Source: an uncultured Mycoplasmatota bacterium
Lineage (GTDB): Bacteria; Bacillota_I; Bacilli_A; RF39; UBA660
Assembly: GCA_946490195.1 (NCBI GenBank)
Contig: CAMLWN010000006.1
Span: forward strand, 1-42,643
Reading direction: 5' to 3'
DNA: 42,643 nt
Of the stretch, positions 1 through 8,391 are shown piece after piece. Every line of letters starts with the position of its first letter. Positions within the stretch are counted from its first letter, which is position 1. The notes under the pieces were generated by a model. It saw nothing but the letters and a program-made list of their open reading frames with translations, was not told the DNA's origin and ran no database searches. A program made the position numbers and the translations under genes.

Positions 1-243
1 TATTGAAATAATCAAAACATGATTTTTTCAAAATTTCACTTTTGTGAAATCTTTTGGCATGGGTTTCTTTCCAATTTATAACAACTATTAAAATTTATAA
101 AATTACTATTGACTTTTAATAGTTAGTCTCCTTTCACACCAATATTTTATAATGCAAAAGTTTTTTATTACAGGAAACATTTCGAGGGTACACAAAATAA
201 TTCCTAAAACTTTTTAAAAGCTTTTATTGTTTTTTTTGATTAT
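1..243. other. AT-rich intergenic stretch at window edge
   Basis: No convincing coding sequence is visible on either strand. It holds a 7-bp hairpin (arms 33-39 and 44-50) with only a weak T tract, and an 11-bp inverted repeat (83-93 and 114-124, 20-nt spacer). In DNA this AT-rich such repeats are expected a few times by chance, so neither is assigned a role. A gene may begin just left of the window. Confidence 0.4.
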
Positions 244-289
244 ACAAAAAAAAGAGATTATAAATCCCATTGCCAATTTATAACCTCTT
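244..289 (-). terminator. Intrinsic terminator of xfp, overlapping the CDS end
   Basis: On the minus strand a 14-bp stem (arms 276-289 and 252-265, one G:U pair) with a 10-nt loop is followed by a run of T. The TAA stop of the phosphoketolase gene (258-260) lies inside the 3' arm, so the last codons of the gene form the hairpin. Confidence 0.85.
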
Positions 290-2609
290 CCATATCGATT
301 CCATTTTCTATTATATATTTTTGATGTTTTTTTAGCATAGAGATGCAGTATTGTTTTACTTCTTTTGTATCAAATTGTGGTAAATATTCTGTTGCTAATA
401 AAACTAAATGAAATCGGTCTAATTTGTTTTGTACTCGCATATCAAATGGAGTTGTAATTGTTCCTTCTTCAATATAGCCTCGAACATGCATGTTTTGATT
501 TTTTCTTTTATATGTAAGTTCATGGATGACGTTTGGATAACCGTGGAATGCAAATACAATTGGTTTATTTGTTGTAAATATATAATCGTATTCTTGGTCG
601 CTTAAGCCATGTGGATGAGCACTACTTGGGATAAGTTTCATTAAATCCACAACATTAACAACTCTTATTTTTAAATTTGGAATGTATTTTCTTAAAATAC
701 TTGTCGCGGCCATAATTTCTAGTGTTGGAGTATCTCCTGCGCATGCCATGACTAAATCTGGATTATTGTCTAAATCGTTACTAGCAAATCCCCATATGCC
801 TAGTCCTTTTTTGCAATGTCTAATAGCTTGATTCATAGTAAGCCATTGTGGTCTTGGATGTTTACTTGCAACAATGACATTTATATAGTTTTTTGTGCCT
901 AATACATCATGCATCACACTGATTAATGTATTGGTATCACATGGAAGATATATTCTTGAAATCTCAGCTTTTTTTGTTAAAACATGGTTAATTATTCCTG
1001 GGTCTTGATGCGTATATCCATTGTGGTCTTGTTGCCAACAATGACTTGAAACCACTAAATTCAAAGAAGATATTGGAGCTCTCCAATCCAGTTCTTTGCT
1101 TACTTTTATCCACTTGGCATGTTGACTAATCATGGAATCAACAATTCGAATGAAGGATTCATAACTGTGAAAAAAGCCATGTCTTCCAGTAAGCAAATAT
1201 CCTTCTAACATTCCTTCACACATATGCTCTGATAAAAAGGAATCAATTACACGTCCTTCATAGGATAAAAATTCATCTTCTTTTTCTCTTTTGTTGTCCC
1301 ATTGACGATTTGTAACTTCAAAAACAGCATTTAATCGATTTGATAGGGTTTCATCTGGTCCAAAAACACGAAAGTTATCTGGATTTTTTTCTATAATATC
1401 TCTGATGAAAGGGCCTAAAGCTCGCATGTCCTCACTTAGCACACTTCCAGGATAAGGTACATCTATGCCATATTTTTTGCAATCTGGAATTTTTAAATCT
1501 TTTAATATTTTTCCACCATTTGCATGAACGTTATGACCCATAGTTTTAGATAATTCAGGAATGAATAAACGGTATTCTTTTTTTAAAGAACCTTGTTCAT
1601 CAAACAATTCTTCTGGATGATAGCTTCTTAACCAACTTTCTAATCTTTTTAAGCTTTCTGGATGACTATCATTTACTTCGATAGGGACTTGATGAGCTCT
1701 GAAACTTCCTTCAATTTTTTTGCCATCAATTTCTTTAGGCCCTGTCCATCCTTTTGGTGTTCTCAAAATAATCATCGGCCATAAAGGTCGTTCTGTCACA
1801 TGATTTTGTCTTGCCATTTTCCAGATTTCTTTAATTCTTAATATGACTTCGTCCATTACTTTAGCCATTTGTTGATGAAGCTCTATTTCCTCACTTCCTT
1901 CTACATAGTAAGGAACCCATCCATATCCTTTAAATAAAGAATCTAACTCTTCTTTACTAATTCGCGAAAGGATAGTTGGATTGGCTATTTTAAAGCCGTT
2001 TAAGTGAAGAACTGGAATGACCGCGCCATCTTTTTCTGGATTAATAAATTTATTACCATGCCAACTCGTCGCGAGTGGTCCTGTTTCGGCTTCCCCATCT
2101 CCAACAATAACCGTTGCGATTAAATCAGGATTATCTAAAACTGCTCCAAAAGCATGAGCTAAACTATATCCTAACTCTCCACCTTCATTGATACTTCCTG
2201 GGACTTCTGGAGCAACATGACTTGATGTTCCTCCTGGAAAGCTAAAATGTTTCATAAATTTTTTTAGGCCTTCTTCATCTTGAGTAAATTCTTTATAAAC
2301 TTCTCCATAAGAACCTTCAAAATATGTATTACACATTGTAGCTTGACCGGCATGTCCTGGACCACTAATCCACATCATATTTACATCATATTTTTTTATT
2401 ACACGGTTGCAATGAGCATAAACAAAATTCTGTCCGGGAGCACTTCCCCAATGTCCAACTAATTTTGATTTAATATCCTTAAATTCTAAAGGTCTTTTTA
2501 ATAAAGGATTATCTTTTAAATAAAGTGAAGCTGCAGATACATAATTTGCTGCTCTGAAATACCCATCTATTGCTTTTAATTCTTTTTCATCCAAAATTTT
2601 TGTATTCAT
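258..2609 (-). CDS. xfp: Phosphoketolase (xylulose-5-phosphate/fructose-6-phosphate)
   Basis: Thiamine-diphosphate enzyme that cleaves xylulose 5-phosphate (and often fructose 6-phosphate) with inorganic phosphate, giving acetyl phosphate plus glyceraldehyde 3-phosphate (or erythrose 4-phosphate); cytosolic, central step of heterofermentative sugar use. The 783-residue product has the usual family length. Signatures seen: SHVAPEVPGSINEGGELGY near residues 130-148, GDGEAETGP at 170-178, and QQDHNGYTHQDPG in the second half. I place the start at ATG 2609, eleven codons inside the longest open frame, because GAGGGTG sits just upstream. It is a single-gene unit with its own promoter and terminator, downstream of gatD. 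Its presence suggests a fermentative organism that makes acetyl phosphate by this route. Confidence 0.97.
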   Translation of the reverse strand: MNTKILDEKELKAIDGYFRAANYVSAASLYLKDNPLLKRPLEFKDIKSKLVGHWGSAPGQNFVYAHCNRVIKKYDVNMMWISGPGHAGQATMCNTYFEGSYGEVYKEFTQDEEGLKKFMKHFSFPGGTSSHVAPEVPGSINEGGELGYSLAHAFGAVLDNPDLIATVIVGDGEAETGPLATSWHGNKFINPEKDGAVIPVLHLNGFKIANPTILSRISKEELDSLFKGYGWVPYYVEGSEEIELHQQMAKVMDEVILRIKEIWKMARQNHVTERPLWPMIILRTPKGWTGPKEIDGKKIEGSFRAHQVPIEVNDSHPESLKRLESWLRSYHPEELFDEQGSLKKEYRLFIPELSKTMGHNVHANGGKILKDLKIPDCKKYGIDVPYPGSVLSEDMRALGPFIRDIIEKNPDNFRVFGPDETLSNRLNAVFEVTNRQWDNKREKEDEFLSYEGRVIDSFLSEHMCEGMLEGYLLTGRHGFFHSYESFIRIVDSMISQHAKWIKVSKELDWRAPISSLNLVVSSHCWQQDHNGYTHQDPGIINHVLTKKAEISRIYLPCDTNTLISVMHDVLGTKNYINVIVASKHPRPQWLTMNQAIRHCKKGLGIWGFASNDLDNNPDLVMACAGDTPTLEIMAATSILRKYIPNLKIRVVNVVDLMKLIPSSAHPHGLSDQEYDYIFTTNKPIVFAFHGYPNVIHELTYKRKNQNMHVRGYIEEGTITTPFDMRVQNKLDRFHLVLLATEYLPQFDTKEVKQYCISMLKKHQKYIIENGIDMEEVINWQWDL

Positions 2610-2633
2610 ACTAGCACCCTCAATTCTAAAAAT

Positions 2634-2662
2634 AGTATACACTATTCATATAAAAAAAGCAA
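2634..2662 (-). promoter_or_regulatory. Promoter of xfp (TTGCTT-17-TATACT)
   Basis: On the minus strand TTGCTT (2657-2662) and TATACT (2634-2639) are separated by 17 nt, upstream of the ATG at 2609. The same -35 variant recurs at three other promoters in this window. Confidence 0.6.
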
Positions 2663-2703
2663 AAGATTTGTATAAAAAAAGAAAGAGCTCTTTAGCTGAT
2701 TTT

Positions 2704-3399
2704 TCAGTATTTTATTTCAGCATTTTGATATTCTTTTACTCTTTCTTCATATGCTTCAATCAGTTCTTTTTCTAAATAAAGTTTCTTTTTATATCCCAAT
2801 AAGGAAAATAAATATTTTGTGAAATACGGATTCAATATTAATATGGGGCCTAATAAGTTTGTTCCGAAAAAATTGTTTTTTAAAACGCCTTCTTGTTTTT
2901 CGTTATTTTTTTCTTTTATGACTGTAAATAATGGAGACTCTGAAGACTTAAATTCACTACTTTGACTTTTATATCCAACTATTGGATGACTTTCAAAGGA
3001 GAAACTTCCTAAAAATAAACTATTATAACGTGTTGCTAAATTATTTGTTGAAGTTAATTCTAAAATGTCTAATCCTTTTATTTCGTTTCCATCATTTGTC
3101 TTAATTTTTTCTCCCATGATATCCACAGCATTTCCAACAAATAGAAATATCACTTTTTCATCTAGTAATTTTTTTATCCTTTCTTTATAAGGAAGAAGTT
3201 TTTGGCATACTTTTATACTATTTTTTTCCGTCATAGGTCCCATGTAAATAAAATTTACTTTGTTATTTGCAAAATAAGGCTCTTCATTTAATTTTGTTTT
3301 TATAATTTGAGCATTGGGAAAATTTTTTTCAATAAATAAAACATTTCCACTGTCGCCATATAAATTACATATTTCTGGAAATAAAATTTCTATTGTCAT
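2704..3399 (-). CDS. gatD: GatD-like subunit with both catalytic residues lost
   Basis: Homologue of GatD, the class-I glutaminase that feeds ammonia to MurT for amidating D-isoglutamate in lipid II. It follows the MurT-like gene with an ATGA overlap. The GatD scaffold is readable: NLYGDSGN near residue 12, the GEKIKTNDG...GLDILE segment after the nucleophile elbow, and FGTNLLGPIL near 178. However, the nucleophile Cys of the elbow (family form CGGYQFLG) is Gly89 here (GNAVDIMG), and the catalytic His of the family form GTYLHGPIL is Leu183. The ENH element is also changed. From known chemistry it cannot hydrolyse glutamine as GatD does. It may be a structural partner, a channel for free ammonia, or repurposed. 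Family assignment is secure; the function is open. Confidence 0.85.
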   Translation of the reverse strand: MTIEILFPEICNLYGDSGNVLFIEKNFPNAQIIKTKLNEEPYFANNKVNFIYMGPMTEKNSIKVCQKLLPYKERIKKLLDEKVIFLFVGNAVDIMGEKIKTNDGNEIKGLDILELTSTNNLATRYNSLFLGSFSFESHPIVGYKSQSSEFKSSESPLFTVIKEKNNEKQEGVLKNNFFGTNLLGPILILNPYFTKYLFSLLGYKKKLYLEKELIEAYEERVKEYQNAEIKY

Positions 3400-4724
3400 T
3401 TTGAAAACTCCCTTTTAATTTTCTCTTCTATTACCATTGATTGCTCATAAGAGGTAATATCATGAAGAAGAAATATCTTGGTTATATTTTGAAAATTTAT
3501 TTTTGAAGGCATATCATACTCATTATCCACTCGAACAATTTTTTCTTTTGAAACATTTGCTAGTAAAAGAGCTACGTATAAATCTTTACTTCTTTTGCCT
3601 CCTATAATTACTTCTTTTATGCTAGAATCATTTAAGCAATCAAAATCTGTATCGTAGTACCAAGCAATGGTTTCTGAAGAATAACGATTATCCGTTACAT
3701 CATCAAGCATTAATAAAACACACTTGCTTCCAGGCTCTTCTTTTACATATTTTAAAACACTTGAACAAGCTACTGGATTTTGGCCTTTTGCCATGTGATT
3801 AATTATTGTTAAATTATTTAGTTTTGTTTCATGAAAACGAGAATCTGTAATTTTACTGTTTTCCACTACCTTTTGAATTTCTGAGGCTTTAAATCCAAGT
3901 TCTAAAAGCAAACTAATCACGGCTATATAATTATAGATATTAAATATACTTGTTACTTTTAAAGGAAATTCATGGTCATTGACTTTTAGAATTTTCTTTT
4001 GTTCATCTATTGTTGCATTGTAATCTCGTTTCGGATTTGTTAAACCACATTTTGGGCATTTCACATTACCTATATGATAATACTTACGGTCTAAAAATTG
4101 TAATTCTGCTCCACATTTTGGGCAATAAATCAAATCGCAAAAACGATGACGACTATCCTCTTTACCACTTTGTTTTTCCATTCCAAAATAAATATTTTCT
4201 CTTCCTAGACCTAATTCTACGGTAAATAAATCATCGGCATTTAAAATAAGTTTAGTTTCTTTCGGAATTCCTTTTTGAATTAGGGATAGGACATAATCAA
4301 TGCTACTATTCGTCTTCATGGAATCTCTGAAAAGATTCGTACATAATAAATAGTTAGGCATAACACTTTCAAAAATTTCTCCTGAGGTTTTTTCATCAAC
4401 TTCTAAAATCGCTACATCACTATTTTTCTTTTGTTTCAAAAACATTGCAGCTATTCCGGTATCAATATTAAATCCATTGTTGTTTATTACTTTTAATCCT
4501 AAATTTTCTAAACTATCTTTAAGTAATGAACATATTGTCGATTTGCCATTTGTTCCAGTAACAGCAATGATTAATTTAGGTTTTTTTACCATTTTTAAGA
4601 AATCTGGACAAATTTTTAAAGCAACATACCCTGGATAATATGGGATATTGCGTTTTAAAATTTTTAAACCAATAGCGCTTAATTTTCCAAAAAATACTGC
4701 TAAAAAATATTTACTTCTCTTCAT
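3396..4724 (-). CDS. murT: MurT-like Mur ligase (lipid II isoglutaminyl synthase family)
   Basis: ATP-dependent Mur-ligase-family subunit; MurT with GatD normally amidates the D-Glu of lipid II at the inner face of the membrane. Seen in the 442-residue product: P-loop VTGTNGKST at 55-63, the family zinc ribbon with Cys pairs 201/204 and 223/226, and a C-terminal DUF1727-type domain containing DNRYSSETIAWYYDTDF. It is divergent: the motif usually close to NFFRDQMDRFGE reads NLFRDSMKTNSS near residue 130. I choose ATG 4724 because GGTGAT precedes it and it overlaps the end of the upstream ATP-grasp gene by 14 nt; an ATG four codons earlier lacks such a site. Its GatD partner lacks catalytic residues, so classical glutamine-dependent amidation is doubtful. 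Confidence 0.88.
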   Translation of the reverse strand: MKRSKYFLAVFFGKLSAIGLKILKRNIPYYPGYVALKICPDFLKMVKKPKLIIAVTGTNGKSTICSLLKDSLENLGLKVINNNGFNIDTGIAAMFLKQKKNSDVAILEVDEKTSGEIFESVMPNYLLCTNLFRDSMKTNSSIDYVLSLIQKGIPKETKLILNADDLFTVELGLGRENIYFGMEKQSGKEDSRHRFCDLIYCPKCGAELQFLDRKYYHIGNVKCPKCGLTNPKRDYNATIDEQKKILKVNDHEFPLKVTSIFNIYNYIAVISLLLELGFKASEIQKVVENSKITDSRFHETKLNNLTIINHMAKGQNPVACSSVLKYVKEEPGSKCVLLMLDDVTDNRYSSETIAWYYDTDFDCLNDSSIKEVIIGGKRSKDLYVALLLANVSKEKIVRVDNEYDMPSKINFQNITKIFLLHDITSYEQSMVIEEKIKREFSK

Positions 4725-5736
4725 TCGTATCACCATATATTACTTTATCAAAAAATGGTTTTAACCCTTCTTTTGTTTCTGATAAATGAATTTTTGATTG
4801 ATAGATATCATATCCAGGAAGTTCGTTTCCTTCAATTAAAACTGGTCCTTTGTCGGTTATTGCAATGTCCCAACCTACTAAGCCAACTTGAGGAATTTTT
4901 TGACTAGCTTTCATCGCCATATCAATAGCCTCTTCATAGTATGGAATTTTGAATCCTTTTATTGGAACATTAGAAACTGGATGAACTTCATACAACTTTC
5001 CTTCACGATCCATAGCTGGTTTCGTAATTACCCCAGACTCATCAAATAACGTGTACATTCCTCCACTATGGAAGTTATCTACATCACGAATACCATTTCC
5101 TATTCTTATCGCACGAAGCATTACTGTTGTTTTATTATTTTTTCTAACTGTGACGATTCGAAGGGTATTCACTGAGGCCTTACAAAGACGATTCATTTCT
5201 TTATGCTGTCTTACATAATCTTCTACTAAATATTGCTGGGTATTTTTTAATACTTCATATAATTTTTCGACATTGGTTTTAGAGTCAATAACAATTTTGG
5301 CAACATCTGCTCCACCTGATTGGTCAACTGGTTTAACCATAATAATCGAATGCCTTCCAACAAATTTAGCAAATTTAGCTTCACTCGCTTTTCTTAAATC
5401 TAAAAATTCTCTTTTAACAAATTCTTTAAATTTTTGATTGAATTCTACTTTATTTCTAAAATAGTGATAATATGAACTATCGTTTAAAGTTTTTAAGTAT
5501 CCGTTGTTCACACCTCTTGTAATATACGTTTTTCGTTGTTCATTAGTTAGGTCTTCAAAATAAAATAAAAAGTAATCTGTATATCCGGCTAAATATTTAT
5601 AAGAACAGTAAATCATATCAAAAAAAAGATAAATTCTATTTTTACCGCTCCGCTCGTGTATTTTGTTTATTGTTTTAAACATTTCTTTAAAATCCATTTT
5701 GAAAATACGTTTTATATAGTAAACGAGTTTTTTCAC
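4711..5736 (-). CDS. ATP-grasp protein of the sugar-transfer-associated type
   Basis: 341 residues with an ATP-grasp core: KPVDQSGGADVAKIV near residue 135, acidic QYLVEDYVRQHKEM, and a terminal metal/ATP motif VLIEGNELPGYD. It resembles the 'sugar-transfer associated ATP-grasp' family often found beside envelope genes. Such enzymes join a carboxylate to an amine via an acyl phosphate; the substrate cannot be read from sequence. It is the first gene of an operon with murT and gatD and overlaps murT by 14 nt, suggesting a role in peptidoglycan or another surface polymer. The start is GTG at 5736, 7 nt after GAGGTG. No signal peptide, so cytosolic. Confidence 0.75.
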   Translation of the reverse strand: MKKLVYYIKRIFKMDFKEMFKTINKIHERSGKNRIYLFFDMIYCSYKYLAGYTDYFLFYFEDLTNEQRKTYITRGVNNGYLKTLNDSSYYHYFRNKVEFNQKFKEFVKREFLDLRKASEAKFAKFVGRHSIIMVKPVDQSGGADVAKIVIDSKTNVEKLYEVLKNTQQYLVEDYVRQHKEMNRLCKASVNTLRIVTVRKNNKTTVMLRAIRIGNGIRDVDNFHSGGMYTLFDESGVITKPAMDREGKLYEVHPVSNVPIKGFKIPYYEEAIDMAMKASQKIPQVGLVGWDIAITDKGPVLIEGNELPGYDIYQSKIHLSETKEGLKPFFDKVIYGDTNEEK

Positions 5737-5784
5737 TGCTTACACCTCAAATCTTGACTCCATTATATCCTTTTTTTCTTAAGA

Positions 5785-5814
5785 AATCTACCTTTCTAAA
5801 GCTTTTATGTCAAT
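5785..5814 (-). promoter_or_regulatory. Putative promoter of the ATP-grasp/murT/gatD operon
   Basis: Minus strand TTGACA (5809-5814), 18-nt spacer, TAGATT (5785-5790). A TATAAT closer to the gene (5762-5767) is an alternative -10 but has no clear -35. Confidence 0.45.
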
Positions 5815-5835
5815 ATTTATTTTAGGATTTACTTA

Positions 5836-5844
5836 TGGTATACT
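5836..5844 (+). promoter_or_regulatory. Extended -10 element before the NlpC/P60 gene
   Basis: TGG followed by TATACT (5839-5844) is an extended -10 element. Transcription would start near 5851, right at the AAGAGG ribosome-binding site (5851-5856), giving a leader of only about 12 nt. Confidence 0.5.
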
Positions 5845-5862
5845 TAACTCAAGAGGTTTTTT

Positions 5863-7215
5863 ATGAAAAAGAAGTTGTGGAGAGTTTTTATCTTTATTTT
5901 TATTCTTCTTCTAAATGCAGGTGTTTTCTGTTACCTATCTTATATGAACCGTAGTTTGAATATAGAAAAAATTGCCTTGCAAGCATATAATGCTGAGGAA
6001 GAAAGCTATACTATTCAAATTACAAAGCAAAAGGATTTTTTTGACTTTTTACAAGAAGATATTTCCTGTGTAGCTGTTTTTGGTCAAGAGCAAGTTACTT
6101 CTGCTTTGCATGATGGACAATGCCTGCTTACTCTCCCTACAAACAAAAATTATCAAATTTCTCTTAAAAGTCCTAGTAAAGAAAGTTCAAGTTACAACCT
6201 TTTGGATTATTTGAATAATATTTTAGATTTTGAATTCACTTATCCTAAAATTTATTTAATTGTTGATGAAGAAACGGAGATTGAATTCTCTGATGTTTTA
6301 ATTAATCCAGATGAAGTTGACTATCAGTTTGCTAGTTCTGATTCATCAGTTGTAAGTATTGAAAATGGAATCATTAAAGGAATAAGTCCTGGAAATGCAT
6401 TTATTACTTCGCCTCTTGTGGACGACAAATTAGAAGTTGTCGTTACAGACCTTATTACTTTTCCTACTTATCAAAAAAAATATAAAAAACATCTTCCTTG
6501 CAATTACTATACTGAAGAACAAGCTAACTTGTTAGATGAAATTTTAGCTTATCGAATTAATAAAGCTGGTTATCAAACGAGAGCCGCTGCAATAGAAGCT
6601 GCTAGATTCTTAACTCTATCTTTTCCTTATCGGATTCCTTATTTTTATGAAAATGGACGAGTTCATGAATCTGGAGTCAATTATGCTGATGGTGAAGGGC
6701 GCTATTACAAACAAGGATTATATTTACATGAATCAAAATTTTCTGATATAAAGGCAAGTTTTAATGGTCCTGCTATTTGGGGATGCCCATTAACAAATTG
6801 GGAAACTGATGAACAATTCGGTTATTATCCTGGTATGAAAAAACCTAACGGTTTAGATTGTTCTGGATTTGTATCTTGGGTCTTAAAAAATGCTGGATTT
6901 GACCCAGGAGATATTGGAGCTGGGGAAACAGAATATCCTCATCAATTAACAGATTTAGGAAAGTATACTCCTCTTACTGTTTCTTTGATTGATAATGGTA
7001 CGGTTAAAACAGGAGATTTAGTAAACTATTGGGGACATATTGGCATTATTGTTGGTATTGATGGTGAGAACATTTATGTTGCTGAATCCTTACAAAATTT
7101 TGGCGGTGTGGTTACTCGATTGTATTCAAAATATACAATAAGTGAGACTTTTAATCATGTAGTTTTAATGGATGAATATTATAAAAATGATGGAAACTAT
7201 TCTGTTATGTGGTAG
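5863..7215 (+). CDS. Membrane-anchored NlpC/P60 cell-wall hydrolase with Ig-like domain
   Basis: Predicted extracytoplasmic cysteine peptidase acting on peptidoglycan stem peptides. Order of parts: short positive N-terminus and one membrane segment (about residues 8-28) acting as signal anchor; a region of unknown type; a bacterial Ig-like (Big_2 type) segment around 135-190 with 'FASSDSSVVSIENGIIKGIS'; then a C-terminal NlpC/P60-like domain with Cys333 in GLDCSGFVSW and His392 in YWGHIGIIVGI. It stands alone between the divergent cell-wall operon and the restriction-gene remnant. AAGAGG lies 6 nt before the ATG. The substrate bond is not determinable here. Confidence 0.85.
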   Translation: MKKKLWRVFIFIFILLLNAGVFCYLSYMNRSLNIEKIALQAYNAEEESYTIQITKQKDFFDFLQEDISCVAVFGQEQVTSALHDGQCLLTLPTNKNYQISLKSPSKESSSYNLLDYLNNILDFEFTYPKIYLIVDEETEIEFSDVLINPDEVDYQFASSDSSVVSIENGIIKGISPGNAFITSPLVDDKLEVVVTDLITFPTYQKKYKKHLPCNYYTEEQANLLDEILAYRINKAGYQTRAAAIEAARFLTLSFPYRIPYFYENGRVHESGVNYADGEGRYYKQGLYLHESKFSDIKASFNGPAIWGCPLTNWETDEQFGYYPGMKKPNGLDCSGFVSWVLKNAGFDPGDIGAGETEYPHQLTDLGKYTPLTVSLIDNGTVKTGDLVNYWGHIGIIVGIDGENIYVAESLQNFGGVVTRLYSKYTISETFNHVVLMDEYYKNDGNYSVMW

Positions 7216-7253
7216 TTTCCTCTTTTTTCGACATTTTTTATTTTTTTCATGTG

Positions 7254-7259
7254 TATAAT
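7254..7259 (+). promoter_or_regulatory. -10 box (TATAAT) 8 nt before the MvaI-like start
   Basis: TATAAT ends only 8 nt before the ATG at 7268 and no ribosome-binding site lies between, so transcription would begin at or within two nucleotides of the start codon. No good -35 at 17 nt is visible; TCGACA lies 20 nt upstream. Confidence 0.45.
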
Positions 7260-7267
7260 AGCTTTTT

Positions 7268-8042
7268 ATGAACCAAGAAATTTTAAAAAAAATGCAAGAT
7301 TTATTAAAACAGTTTTACCGAATTCAATCTATGAACTGGATAGCTACTAAAGCAAATGGATATGGAGGTGCTGGTCAAACATTAGAAATATTGCTCAAAA
7401 AAGCTATAGACAGAGACATTTTGCCAGATTATCATGGAATTGAAATCAAAACAAAACAAATAAACAGTGAACCATATATTGGGTTATTTTCTATGGCATT
7501 GGATAATGAGCCCTTACGAATGAAATATATTTATGATAATTATGGTTGGCCAAGCAGAGATAATCCAAAATATAAAGTCTTTTTATGCGAGAATTAATTC
7601 CAGTATTTGTAGATGTACAAGAAAATATTCTTTTCAATTATATGTCAATTACGAAAAGGAAGCTGTTGAACTAAAGATTTATCATAATTCTACTGGTAAA
7701 CTTGTAAACGAGGAGTTATCCTGGTCTTTTAAGCATTTAAAATTAAGATTGGAAAGTAAATTATCTTACTTAGCTTATGTCACAGTAGAACGTTATTATG
7801 AACGAGCAACTAAGACCCTTTATTACAAATATCAAGATATTCAATTTTTTCAATTAAGCAGTTTTGAACAGTTTTTAAAATTAATTGAAACTGGTTATGT
7901 GTATGTAAATATAAAACTTACTTATTTCAAAAAAGGTCCTCGAGAAGGAGGAATTGACGACAAAGGAACCACATTTGAAATTCATCAGGAAAATTTACAG
8001 AAATTATTTCATGAAGTGGATGTTCAAATGGATTTTTCTTAA
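7268..8042 (+). pseudogene. MvaI/BcnI-family restriction endonuclease, frameshifted
   Basis: Type II restriction endonuclease of the MvaI/BcnI (MutH-like fold) family, broken by a single frame change. The first frame (7268-7597) holds the catalytic half: GYGGAGQTLE ends in Glu40, then Asp54, Glu59 and Lys61 in DYHGIEIKTK, the same spacing as I recall for the MvaI active site. The remainder is in the next frame and ends at 8042. The switch falls near a run of five T at about 7580-7586, where one extra base would explain it. Rejoined length is about 258 residues, close to MvaI (about 246). No methyltransferase gene lies nearby. It could be a true decayed gene or an assembly error; the sequence alone cannot tell. 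Confidence 0.8.
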
Positions 8043-8054
8043 AGAAAGGTTTTA

Positions 8055-8076
8055 TATGGGCTCAAGGGGTTGCAGG
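8055..8076 (+). repeat. Inverted partial copy of the neighbouring tRNA-Pro
   Basis: These 22 nt match the anticodon loop to T-stem part of tRNA-Pro(UGG) at 19 of 22 positions, with 14 identical in a row (8063-8076), but lie on the opposite strand to the intact gene at 8122-8198. Such a GC-rich match is very unlikely by chance in this AT-rich DNA. It begins 13 nt after the restriction-gene stop. Confidence 0.7.
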
Positions 8077-8080
8077 CATA

Positions 8081-8105
8081 AAAAAACTCTTAAAATTTAA
8101 GAGTT
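8081..8105 (-). terminator. Intrinsic terminator after tRNA-Pro
   Basis: Minus-strand stem AACTCTTAAA / TTTAAGAGTT (arms 8096-8105 and 8085-8094) followed by a run of T, 17 nt after the CCA end of tRNA-Pro. Confidence 0.75.
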
Positions 8106-8121
8106 ATTATAGATAAAAAAA

Positions 8122-8198
8122 TGGTCGAGAAGACAGGATTTGAACCTGCAACCCCTTGGTCCCAAACCAAGTGCACTACCAAATTGTGCTACTTCTCG
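8122..8198 (-). tRNA. tRNA-Pro (anticodon UGG)
   Basis: 77 nt including encoded CCA. Acceptor CGAGAAG pairs with CTTCTCG; anticodon loop TTTGGGA carries TGG; T-loop GGTTCAAATCC is intact. Probably co-transcribed with tRNA-Arg upstream. Partial copies of it occur at 8055-8076 and 21956-21981. Confidence 0.96.
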
Positions 8199-8249
8199 AT
8201 TTCCTATAAGTATTATACTCCAAAAAAATGAAAATGTGAATAATAAAAA

Positions 8250-8326
8250 TGGTGCACCCAAAGGGAGTCGAACCCCTAACCTTTAGATCCGTAGTCTAAC
8301 GCTCTATCCAATTGCGCTATGGACGC
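8250..8326 (-). tRNA. tRNA-Arg (anticodon ACG)
   Basis: 77 nt including encoded CCA. Anticodon loop CTACGGA gives ACG (read as ICG after deamination). Acceptor stem GCGTCCA pairs with TGGGTGC. First gene of a two-tRNA unit with tRNA-Pro. Confidence 0.96.
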
Positions 8327-8351
8327 GAATTCAAATTCAAAATGCAATATG

Positions 8352-8380
8352 ATTATATAATAATAATGGGCAAAAAGCAA
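8352..8380 (-). promoter_or_regulatory. Promoter of tRNA-Arg/tRNA-Pro (TTGCTT-17-TATAAT)
   Basis: Minus strand TTGCTT (8375-8380), 17 nt, TATAAT (8352-8357), about 26 nt before the tRNA-Arg 5' end. Confidence 0.7.
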
Positions 8381-8391
8381 GATAAAAGTTG

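Noticed and set aside
83-124. 11-bp inverted repeat near the left edge
   Set aside because: Purely AT-rich; repeats of this length and spacing are expected several times by chance in a window of this composition, and no gene start depends on it.
2643-2703. Terminator for gatD at the AAAGAGCTCTTT palindrome
   Set aside because: A T run follows, but the palindrome leaves no loop; only a 4-bp stem could form, so it is not listed as a feature.
7533-7597. Separate start for the second half of the restriction gene
   Set aside because: The frame opens inside the first fragment without a ribosome-binding site; the whole is better explained as one gene with a frame change.
7575-7600. Programmed frameshifting in the restriction gene
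   Set aside because: The required change is +1 and there is no slippery heptamer, stop-codon context or pseudoknot of the known kinds.
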